From: Cymodocea nodosa
Lineage: Eukaryota > Streptophyta > Magnoliopsida > Alismatales > Cymodoceaceae
NCBI GenBank assembly: GCA_036874045.1
Contig: CM072336.1
Span: 18,409,001 to 18,473,000 of the forward strand
Length of the DNA stretch: 64,000 bases
Direction of reading: 5' to 3'
Part shown: positions 1-9,007 of the stretch, piece after piece
How positions within the stretch are numbered: position 1 is the stretch's first letter
How the letters are laid out: each line of letters starts with the position of its first letter
Program-made: the position numbers and the translations under genes
The notes under the pieces: generated by a model
What the model was told of the DNA's origin: nothing
What the model saw: only the letters and a program-made list of their open reading frames with translations
Databases searched by the model: none

Positions 1-347
1 CATATCAGTCTAACTAAAACCCTCATTGGAGGATATCATTCAACTTTTGATCATCTTGTCAAGTCAATACACCCAATACACTTGACATCTTCTTCTTATT
101 TTATTGGAAAAGGGTAAACCTTTTCAACTTCTTTTTGCATACCATAGAAAAAATTGTTGAAGCATCACTATTACAATTAAGAAATATGTTGTCCTTAGTA
201 TACTCTTCAAATTTTATTGCAAATGCACGGACTCAAGTGTAATTAGTGTGCAAGTGTAGGTTTGTCCTTAGGGAGTAGGAAATTTGTGTTAGATTTCTAG
301 ATGTAATGTTACTGTCTTAATTCTCCAATAGGTAATTAATAAAAACT
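1..347. other. Unclassified flank upstream of the Athila-type LTR
   Basis: No recognisable gene. The plus frame from base 1 is open for 38 codons to a TAA near 115-117, but I cannot match it to a family. Bases about 215-296 hold a motif (TGCAAATGCACGG, then GTGTGCAAGTGTAGG) that is a diverged inverted copy of the motif near the right end of the neighbouring LTR (about 2135-2215). An opposite-facing LTR remnant may therefore lie here. Confidence 0.3.
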
Positions 348-2329
348 TGTTCAGAATGAAAAAGTGCATAATATGAATGGTTAAATGATGGTTAATTACA
401 TAATATTTAGCTTATTATATGAGAATTATGTCATTATGTTATAATTGCACTATTATATGTTTTAATAAAAGAATCTGCATAACTTTAGGAAATTAGTGTT
501 GATTAAGTATACTTTTGAACTATCGGTAAGTTACAGGCCTTGAAATTCTTAAGTATCTGAATTTTCTGTTATTTCGAAGAGTTATATTGCATGTACCAAA
601 CAGTTATGTTCTAAACGCTTAAAGAATATTTTATTATTTCCTAAAAGACACATGTTGAAACCTTAATATACGACTTAAGTAGATTTTCGGTAAGTTATCT
701 GCTAATTATCTGAAATATATCTGAGCATCAGATAGTTAGCTATGCAAGTATCTATAATATATTTTTATCATAAAACTGCTTGACATGTGTCGTGTTTTGG
801 AAACTTAACGTAAGTTATCTTTCGAAAGGTTAGGTACTAACTATCCAAAATGCATATAAGTTTCGACTACATATAGTTATAACTATCCGAAACATCTGAA
901 CTTGTTAAGTTATTTCTTTATTACACATGTTTTATAGTTAAATCAACGAAGTAAGTCCGTTGAGTTACACTAACTCCACAGACCATTTATTTTCTAATAT
1001 GCCACTATAGCAATTGCATAAATAGGAAATTCAAAGGAAAACCACAATTGCACATATCACGTAGGAATTCACTCATAGAATGAAGAAGAAATCACCATCG
1101 TTGATATGAATGAAGGAAATCCAAACGATTATTTAAGCAGAAGCAGTTATTACTGAAAGAAATATAAAAGAAAAGGAGAAAGACAAAGAGGTGTGTGTGT
1201 AGGTGGAGAACCGTGCTAACTGTAGGAAACGTCGAAAGTTCCCTGAAGCTCCACACCACCACCAAAATCACCAACCATCGGAGGTCTGTGAAGATACTTT
1301 TCGGATGTCAAGTCGATTCCAAGCCAAACATAGTGACTGACAACCACTGTAAGCAGTAATCGCGTCATAGGAAGGGAAGCCATTTTCACCAAGCACCGAC
1401 TCATATCTCAGAAGATTGTAAAGCTTTTAGCCTTGGTTTCAGGTTGATACTAGTATGCTGAAGAGGAGATCATCTTACAATTATTGATTCGTGATTCTAT
1501 AGGGAGAGGTGGCAAGATTGTAAGTGATTAAGTTTTGAGTGGTGTAATTACATCGCATATAGTGACAGAAGTTTTTATTGTCGATAGAGATTTTTACATT
1601 TCACCTTTCGCTCATCTTCAAGAACATATCAAAAAAAAAAATCAAAAATAACAAATTATCTATGTTTACATTTAATATTAAAGTGTTGTATTATTTGTTT
1701 TGTATCATGATTAATGTTATCATTATCAGTATTGTGAATGTTTTATGTTTGTTTGATTCAAAAAATAGAAAATAGTTTTACAATTTACTAAAATTGAATC
1801 GTCTAAGATACTTAAAGATTTTAATGGTTACTGTTTGAAATATCTGAATGTTAGTGTTGCTTAATGACAAATCTAATATTAACTAACATTAAAGAGCTTA
1901 ATTGATGTTATTTACATTATGTATAACCTACCAATGGTTGGCTGAATTCCTTTGTAAATGGCAGTATTTAACTAGAAAGAGATGCTCGTGGAGTTAACTT
2001 AAGTCCACGAGGTTAGTCCATTGAGTTAACCATAACTCCACGAACTAAGTCTGTTGTGTTAATTGTAACTCAATGAAGTGCTTAACTGAACACATATAAA
2101 CTCTATTATAAAAATCAGAATAGTACACAATTCTTACTCAATCTCTATGGGATCGACCTATACTTGCACACAAATACAATATACACCATGTACTTGCAGT
2201 TAAAATACAAATTGGACTTAATATCTAATTATTGTCAAAGGTTGTTTGTTTACTTCTAAGAGAATTTATTAATATAGGCATAAAAACAAAATCAAACAAG
2301 TTTATGATGCGACTTAACAACCTCAAACA
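348..2329 (+). repeat. Athila-type (Ty3/gypsy) LTR, about 1.98 kb
   Basis: The start TGTTCAGAATG matches the starts of the LTRs at 55222 (TGTTTAGAATG) and 52454 (minus strand). The end ...CTCAAACA matches ...CCAAACA at 57178. TG...CA ends and a tRNA-Asp-like primer site 10 bases downstream make this a 5' LTR. Near its 3' end (about 2000-2090) it carries several GTTGAGTTA/AACTCCACG repeats. Copia element 1 is inserted just behind the primer site, so the body of this gypsy element is not visible downstream. Confidence 0.75.
1216..1404 (-). other. Small antisense ORF inside the Athila LTR (62 codons)
   Basis: This ORF runs opposite to its LTR and starts MSRCLVKM. A sister copy at 51377-51574 is open for 65 codons and keeps the same core (WLGID, HRPPMVGDF, GGGVELQG). 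The copy in the solo LTR near 56050-56250 has the same start but two stops. I do not recognise the product. Persistence in two of three LTRs may only reflect LTR identity. Translation is unproven. Confidence 0.2.
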
Positions 2330-2339
2330 AGTTTTCTAA

Positions 2340-2356
2340 TGTCGTTGCCAGGGACT
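2340..2356 (+). other. Primer binding site, tRNA-Asp type
   Basis: TGTCGTTGCCAGGGACT lies 10 bases after the LTR end. It is a slightly decayed form of the tRNA-Asp-complementary site usual in Athila and related gypsy elements (family knowledge). It fixes the plus orientation of the LTR at 348-2329. Confidence 0.7.
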
Positions 2357-2687
2357 GAGAAGCTAAGTGTTGAGTATTTTGTTTTGATGATGTGTGCTGA
2401 ATGAAAATAATCATATTTGCTCAATTACTATTGCTTGTGAAAAAAAATTAAAATCATCAATTAATACAGAAAAAGTTTACTGATATAAATACTTGTCTGT
2501 ATTGGATTTGAAATTATATTGTTAAATAACTAGTCGTTACATTACATTAATTTCTCATTTAACTAAACATTAAGTTAACGTGTGTTTTTATTGAAAAGCA
2601 TGATATATTTTAAAGTTATATCTTTTGTATCATGAACAGTGCACATTTAGACAACTCGTTAAGTTAGAGTGTTATTTGTATAGAGAT

Positions 2688-3089
2688 CACGTGAGAACTC
2701 GTTGAGTTAGAGGCTTAAAGGTTAAAATAGGTCACGTGAGAACTCGTTGAGTTAGTGAGTAAAAGAAGAGACGAACTCGTTAAGTTAGTGTTGTACACGT
2801 GGTGAAATTATAAGTTACGAATGTTATATTGTATCACGTGAGGTGCACATGTTTAACTCGTTAAGTTAACATAACTAAACACGTTGAGTTGCTATATTGA
2901 ACACTAAGGCAACGCGTTAGGTTAGCGTTATAAACTTAAGTTGTTATTTTTGCACGTGATAAAATTCTTTTTATAAAACATTTTTTTTACTAGTTCGTTG
3001 AGTTATCGTAGCACAACGGAGATGGTTCATTGAGTTAGCATAACACCATGAACTTAGTTCGTTGAGTTAGCTACAGTACTTGTCACGTG
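2688..3089 (+). promoter_or_regulatory. U3 array of G-boxes and AACTCGTTRAGTTA repeats
   Basis: CACGTG occurs six times in 402 bases, at 2688, 2733, 2796, 2835, 2953 and 3084. Between the sites lie repeated AACTCGTT(A/G)AGTTA or GTTCGTTGAGTTA blocks. CACGTG is the core bound by plant bZIP and bHLH factors (family knowledge). The position upstream of the TATA box at 3385 suggests an enhancer. The same array, with point changes, is in all copies of this LTR. Confidence 0.65.
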
Positions 3090-3384
3090 AAATGGCACAT
3101 GAGGAACTCGTTAAGTTAGAAACGTTAAGTTAATATCTACTTATGTTACTCGTTTAGTTAACATTAAAGTAACGACTACTTATTACATTGATGAAAAATT
3201 TTGGATGAGAAAGTTTATTTTGTAGGAAATTTTTCAGAGATCCAAGACTGATGATTAAAGAAAATTCGTAATATAAGCGTGGGTCAGAACATGTGTGTTT
3301 CGATGAAGGAAAAAGCAAAGACGTGAAGAAGTGGAAAACTGGTAGTGATTAAACGTGGAGGATATGCATGAAATGAAGATACAG

Positions 3385-3391
3385 TATAAAA
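3385..3391 (+). promoter_or_regulatory. TATA box of the copia LTR
   Basis: TATAAAA follows ACAG and is preserved in the other LTR copies (25491 plus strand; 36966-36972, 47645-47651 and 61456-61462 minus strand). Transcription would be expected about 30 bases downstream, placing the U3/R border near 3415. A short ORF running through this stretch (3355-3582) is judged accidental. Confidence 0.6.
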
Positions 3392-3949
3392 CGCATAGAA
3401 TTCTCATTGATCAAACTATCCTTGCACACAAAACGAAAAATCTTTTCAAGGATCATACTATCCCTGCACACCAAAAGGAAAATCTTTTCAGGGATCAAAA
3501 ACACCTCTTCGGGAAAAGTTCTCAGGTGGAAGAAAATTCAGTGAAGCAGAAAAAGGTATTATATACGTCACTGAAGATTTGAAGTATCAAAAGAAAGCAA
3601 ATTCAGTGAAGCATAAAAAGACAAGATATTCGTCATTGAAGAATTGCTGAAAAAGAAAGAAGAATAAGAAGAAAGATCTCAAATAGGGAGAAATGTTTTA
3701 AATTCCGTAAATTAGTTTTCTCTGTTTGTAGTTATGAAATTGTATAGATGAAGCATGGTATCGAGATATAATTGCATCTACAATTTCTGAAGAGAATTGA
3801 ATTGTATATTGTAATTGAAACCTTGAATAAAAATGATTTTATGAAAACAATGTCTTGACTTGTTTTTGAGTTTTAAAGTTTCAATTATATTCGAAAATAT
3901 TGAAAAACACAATTCACCCCCCTCTTGTGTAACCATACGATCCTACAAG

Positions 3950-3961
3950 TGGTATCAGAGC
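3950..3961 (+). other. Primer binding site, initiator Met tRNA
   Basis: TGGTATCAGAGC starts two bases after the LTR end. This is the standard plant copia primer site. The same site is seen in reverse at 47081-47092 of element 3. Confidence 0.9.
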
Positions 3962-4148
3962 TTTGTTTAATAATCTTTGATATAAAATTGATACCAACTT
4001 ATTTAATATCATTGTTTATTCTACCTTCCTTGTTTTTAAACAAACATTAATATCTAAGCATACGTTTAACTTTCTTGATTTAAGGCTCAAGTTGTTTTAA
4101 AGTTTTCAGACTGTTTAAAATCAAATAGGTTGAAAAATCTAAGGTAAG

Positions 4149-4454
4149 ATGACTATAGGAAATGATAATTTTTCTTTATATGAAGGCCAAAATCTTAATC
4201 ATCCTCCTTTATTTGATGGAATACATTTTGAATATTGGAAATATAGGATGACAGTTTTTCTTCAAAGTATAAATCATAAGTTGTGGTTCATGATTTCGAA
4301 ACCTTATACTCCGTTATCTACTCCTTATAATACTTGGAGAATTACTAAAAAAGAAAATGAAACTCTGAATGCTAAGGGCTTAAATATTTTATTTTGTGCA
4401 TTGAGTTATGAATAGTTCAGTAAAGTGTTGGCGTATAAATCTGCTTATGAGGTG
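4149..4454 (+). pseudogene. gag: Copia gag, N-terminal fragment (element 1)
   Basis: The ATG at 4149 opens a frame beginning MTIGNDNFSLYEGQ and carrying the DUF4219/UBN2-like signature PPLFDG...YWKYRM. Sister gag starts are at 46893 and 60748 (minus strand), both beginning MAT. The frame stops at 4413-4415 in LSYE*, where element 4 has CAG-type coding. Coding similarity continues out to SAYEV at about 4452. There the sequence switches abruptly to the start of an LTR, so the zinc knuckle and protease are missing. Gag would form the virus-like particle. This copy cannot. Confidence 0.75.
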
Positions 4455-4682
4455 TGTTGAGTATTTTTGTTTTGATGATGTGTGCTGAATGAAAATAATC
4501 ATATTTGCTCAATTACTATTGCTTGTGAAAAGAAATTAAAATCATCAATTAATACAGAAAAAGCTTACTGATATAAATACTTGTCTGTATTGGATCTAAA
4601 GTTAATATCTAGTCGTTTCGTTGCATTAATTTCTCATTTAGCTAAACGTTAAGTTAACGTGTGTTTTATTGAAAAGCATGAT
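4455..4682 (+). repeat. Stray 5' LTR fragment lying between gag and pol
   Basis: Starting exactly at TGTTGAGTATTTTTG, about 228 bases of LTR replace the gag C-terminus, protease and start of pol. The downstream junction reads AAGCATGATTTAAATTC. TGAT is common to LTR (GCATGATA) and pol (GTTGATTT), a short microhomology. A template switch during reverse transcription or end joining could produce it. Confidence 0.7.
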
Positions 4683-7420
4683 TTAAATTCATGTTTGCTA
4701 GCTGAAACTAGTGATGCATATCTATGACATAGAAGGATTGGGCATATAAATATGAGACTGTTACATAAACTATCTAGAAAATATTTAGTGAGAGGTTTAC
4801 CAAAGATTAAATACTCAAAGAACTTTATGTGTGATGCATGTGAGTTAGGTAAACTTCACAAAAACTCTTTTAAATCCAAAACTAATATTTCAAGCAAGAG
4901 AGTCTTAGAACTTATACATATGGATCTATTTGGACCAACAAGAATCATGAGTCTTGGTGGTAAACGGTATGTATTTGTTTTAGTAGATGACTTCTCTAGA
5001 TACAGTTGGGTATATTTTCTAGCATCTAAGACAGAAGTTTTTGAAAAATTTAAAATGTTTTGTAATTTTGTTCAAAATGAGCAAAGTGTCTCTATTCAAA
5101 AACTTAGGAGTGATCATGTAACTGAATTTGATAATGATCAAATGGATAACTATTGTAATGAGCATGGCATTGATCACATATTTTCTTTTCCAAGAGCACC
5201 GTGTCAAAATGGTGTTGTTGAGAGAAAAAATAGATCACTTCAAGAAATGGCCAGAACTATGTTGAATGAACATAAGTTACCTCAAAATCTTTAGGCTGAA
5301 GCAGTAAATACAGCTTGTTATGTTATTAACAAAAGTCATTTAAGACCTCATGTTAATAAAACTCCTTTTGAAATTATGTTAATAGGGTTCCAAAAATTTC
5401 CTATATGAAACCATTTGGCTGTAAGTGTTTTATTCTTAATACTAAGGATAAAAGGGATAAATTTCAAGCCAAATCGAATGAAGGAATTTTTGTAGGTTAC
5501 TCTACTAGAAGTAAAGCCTATAGAGTATATAACAAGACTTCTAGGACTATTGAAGAAACCCTCCATGTAAGCTTCAATGAAAATTCTCTTAGAGAATCTC
5601 AATCTAAAGCTAATAATGATGATATGATCAATTTTCCAAATGTGTTAGAGATCAATAGAGAGATTGATGATTTATCTGAGAAAATCAAAAATATGAACTT
5701 AGATGATCAAACTAATGATGAAAGTGATGGACTATCAGATGTTGATGAGAATATTGAGGAAAATTAGAGAAATTGGCGTTATTCTTCATCACATCCCATT
5801 ACTCAAGTCATTGGTAATATTAATGAGGGAGTTAAAACTCGAGCTTCAGTAAATTTAAATAGTATGTGTATGTTTGTTTCTATGGTGGAACCAAGGAATA
5901 TACAAGAAGCATTATCTGATGAAAATTGGATAGTGGCAATGCAAGAAGAACTAAATCAATTCATCAGAAATGATGTATGGGAATTAGTTTCTCCACTAGA
6001 AAATCAGTCCATAATAGGTACAAAGTGGATCTTTCGAAACAAAACTAACGAAACTGGTCAAATTATAAGGAATAAAGCTAGATTAGTTGCACAAGGTTAT
6101 ACACATGAAGAATGATTAGATTATGATGAAACATTTGCTCTTGTGGCTAGGTTAGAAAGTATTAGAATATTATTGGCCTATGCTTGTTATATGGATTTTA
6201 AATTATATCAAATGGATGTAAAGAGTGCATTTCTAAATGGTTTAATTAATGAAGAAGTCTATGTAAAACAACCACTTGGATTTGAAGATATTAAAAATCC
6301 TGACTTTGTGTATAAATTGAAGAAAGCCTTATATGGTTTGAAGCAAGCACCTAGATCATGGTATGAAAGATTGTTTACTTTTTTAATAGAAAAAGGCTAT
6401 ATCATGGGAAAAGTGGATCATACTCTATTTATTAAGAGAGATGGTAAAGATCAGATTGTTGTTCAAATATACGTGGATGATACAATCTTTGGAGCAACCT
6501 CTGATAAGTTGATAGAAATATTCTCTGAAGAGATGACTAATCAGTTTGAAATGAGTATGATAGGAGAACTTTCATATTTTCTAGGACTTCAAATTAAGTA
6601 AATGGATAAAGGTATATTTTTAAATCAGGAAAAATATATAGATGAAATGCTTAAGAAATTTAATTTTAATGATACAAGGATTCGAGGAACTCCTATGAGC
6701 ACTACTTTAAAATTAGATATTGATGACATAGGAAAATCAATAAATCAAAGAAAATACAGAAGTATGATTGGTTCTTTACTTTATTTGACTGCTAGTAGAC
6801 CTGATATTATGTTTGTTGTGTGTGTTTGTGCTAGATTTCAATCTAATCCTAAAGAATCACACTTAATTGCAGTTAAAAGAATATTTAGATATATACAAGG
6901 AACTAAAAATTTCGGACTGTATTATTCTAAGGATAATTCAATAGATCTTATAGGATATACTGATGCTGATTATGCAGGATCTAAATCTAATAGAAAGAGT
7001 ACCAGTGACACATGTCAATTATTGGGAAATAATTTGGTGTCATGGTTTAGTAAAAAGCAAAATTGTGTAGCACTTTCTACTACAGAAGCTGAATATGTTG
7101 CTGCTGCACTGTGTTGCACTCAGATTCTGTGGATAAGGCAAAGTTTAGAAGATTTTGGATTATCTTATGATACAACTAAGATTTATTGTGATAGTAGTTC
7201 TACAATAAATCTTTCCAAAAATCCTGTATTACATTCAAGAGCAAAGCATATAGAGGTTAGACATCATTTTCTAAGAGATAACGTAATTAAAGGAAAAATT
7301 AAATTTGAATTTGTGTCTAGTAAAAATCAATTAGCTGATATATTTACAAAACCTCTAGACGAAAATACATTATGCAACATTAGATTAAATTTAGGTATTT
7401 GTAGGCTATGTGATGTGTAA
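4683..7420 (+). pseudogene. pol: Copia pol remnant: integrase, reverse transcriptase, RNase H (element 1)
   Basis: Domains in order: the GAG-pre-integrase zinc site (HRRIGH...CDACELGK) at about 4730-4860, the integrase core with HMDLFGP, LRSDH and NGVVERKN as the D-D-E residues (4915-5240), reverse transcriptase from about 5900 with DVKSAFLNG and the YVDD active site near 6470, and RNase H with GYTDADYAG and STTEAEY (6955-7100). Stops lie near 4727 and at 5292, 5765, 6113 and 6599. A single-base loss near 5380 shifts frame. The TAA at 6599-6601, just before MDKG, is shared with element 2 but not element 3. The 272-codon end of pol differs from element 2 at only about 11 residues. Confidence 0.9.
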
Positions 7421-7919
7421 AATGCTTAAACTCCACATAAAAAGATAAATATTATTGATGATGTTCACCTCATAGATATTATATACTTATCATAAATATC
7501 TAAAGTAATATCTAAACTGCTGCTTAAGATACTATATATTTATTGTAAAATCATAGTAGTATCTTATTGATTTTTAAGTAGTTTATCAATTTTAATCGTA
7601 TTTATGATTTTAAGTGAAAGTGTAAATGAAAAACATTAAATACTTCTGACATTCTGAAATTTTGATTAAATGTTTTCTTTGAATTAAGGAAAATGCATAT
7701 GATCATGCATAAATTTGACTTAATTGATTAAACTTGTAGAATAAGTTATATGTAACTCATATTAAACTGTTAATCAAAAGTATAAACTTATTGAAACTAA
7801 TTCATATTCTCAGTACAATCATAGAAGTAAAAATTGTATGAGATTTGTGTTTTATTGCATCTGTATTAATGGAATACATATATACTGTGCTTAAAATGAA
7901 AAGTGCTTACAAAGTGAAA

Positions 7920-8105
7920 ATCTTTGAGAGTTTATTGATCAGTTTGATCACGAGCCTTTTGTACTTGAGTAGATAGGTATGCAAGGATTGTTGTCCTGAA
8001 AAAAGATTCTTTAAATCTGGCAACCTAAGGTCCTGATCAGATCTAGGATTGTTGACTTAAAGCTCATTACACGGGTACAATAGAAAGCTCTTGTATGATT
8101 CAAGC
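7920..8105 (+). other. Conserved non-coding block downstream of pol
   Basis: About 185 bases recur at 17305-17495 and 41240-41445 (minus strand) and, in an otherwise much more diverged copia remnant, at 26250-26440. Short palindromes (TGATCA twice, CCTGATCAGATC) and two GGATTGTTG words stand out. An antisense frame is open in some copies but its codons are not preserved, so I favour an RNA or DNA signal. Role unknown. Confidence 0.5.
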
Positions 8106-8480
8106 TTTTCAAACTAACTTTTAAAGAAAATTATCAATATTTACTGTTTTGAAAAGAAATAGTTGTTTCATTAATTACAGATATATTTGAATCGCATATA
8201 GTTTATACCAATATGACTACTGATTTATTGAATCAACATTAGTACTTTTGAAAACGTTTATTTGAGATACATTCTTTTATTCTCCTTGAATTAATCGAAT
8301 TGAGTTCAAAGTTGTGTTTTGATTCATATACAGTAGGAATTGATTCTGGAAATCATTTTTGATGATGTCAGGATAACGGAAGTCTCTGAAAAGAAAATGT
8401 AAAAGTATAGTTATACTTAACATCTATTGTCACTACAAGTATATTTTGTATTTTGATTAAATATATTTGAAGTATATTTG

Positions 8481-8489
8481 TAGGGGGAG
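8481..8489 (+). other. Internal polypurine tract
   Basis: AGGGGGAGC is preserved in element 2 (CCTCCCCCTAC at about 16921-16931) and element 3 (about 40866-40876). It resembles the tract before the 3' LTR (AGGGGGAGA type in elements 2 and 3). Multiple polypurine tracts are a reported Sirevirus trait (from memory). Here it lies just upstream of the accessory cassette. Confidence 0.5.
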
Positions 8490-8784
8490 CATTAACAATG
8501 TCAAAAATAGATTAATATAATTTAAAATACAAATTTTAGTTAATATGAATTAATGTCCTCTTAAAATCTTGATGAAATAATTTAAAAAGACAAATAAACT
8601 ATTTTAGATTCAAAGGACAAAATGTTCAAATAGTTTACTATGTTCTCAAGATAATGTTAAGTTTTAGCATGTGTGTTGTTTTCGAAACGTTTCAGTTGGA
8701 AGCATTCGAAAATTGTTTTAAGTGTACTAACTAGACGTTATATTAGATAAGGTAACGTGTAAAATTGCCTCTAGACAGCGTTTT

Positions 8785-8925
8785 ACTCGTTAGGTTAGTT
8801 AACTCAACGAGTTATACTTGAATATTTCGGGTACTTTGATTGAATAAGCTTTATTCAATATTTATTTTATTTCTAAACCCGACTTCTCTTCACGTTGAGT
8901 TATACGCCTAAAAACCCTATTTAAA
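8785..8925 (+). promoter_or_regulatory. Candidate promoter of the copia accessory ORF
   Basis: A 28-base near-palindrome at 8785-8812, with arms ACTCGTT and AACGAGT, repeats the LTR motif. A further GTTGAGTTA sits at about 8894. TATTTAAA at 8918-8925 is 83 bases before the ATG at 9008. The palindrome and TATA-like box are kept in element 2 (TTTAAATA at 16496-16503) and element 3 (40440-40447). Promoter activity is inferred. Confidence 0.5.
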
Positions 8926-9007
8926 CACTTATTACATGGGCACTTAGGTTATTTGTAAACTTTGTCAAGAAAATCTTTCCCGCTTGTTGCTGTTACAACC
9001 TGCGACG

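Larger units (their letters stand above)
2368..3947 (+). repeat. 5' LTR of copia element 1 (1,580 bp)
   Basis: It starts TGTTGAGTATTTTG and ends GATCCTACA, followed two bases later by the primer site. The same LTR recurs at 11773-12741, 12747-13646, 24469-26011, 36407-37990, 47095-48668 and 60909-62519. It holds a G-box array, a TATA box at 3385 and AATAAA at 3826-3831 as a likely poly(A) signal. About 3410-3500 contains two tandem versions of a roughly 42-base unit that is single in the solo LTR at 24469. Confidence 0.9.
7421..9007 (+). other. Spacer between pol and accessory ORF (element 1)
   Basis: About 1.6 kb without a credible gene. It holds a conserved block (7920-8105), an internal polypurine tract (8481) and the promoter-like region before the accessory ORF (8785-8925). 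The same spacer is found in elements 2 and 3. Confidence 0.6.

Noticed and set aside
1..117. Open frame at the window start
   Set aside because: 39 codons without recognisable domain or context. Not called as a gene.
3355..3582. 75-codon ORF in the copia LTR, repeated at 47454-47681 and, shorter, at 25461-25646
   Set aside because: It overlaps the TATA box and short tandem repeats. Recurrence follows from LTR identity, and other copies break it.
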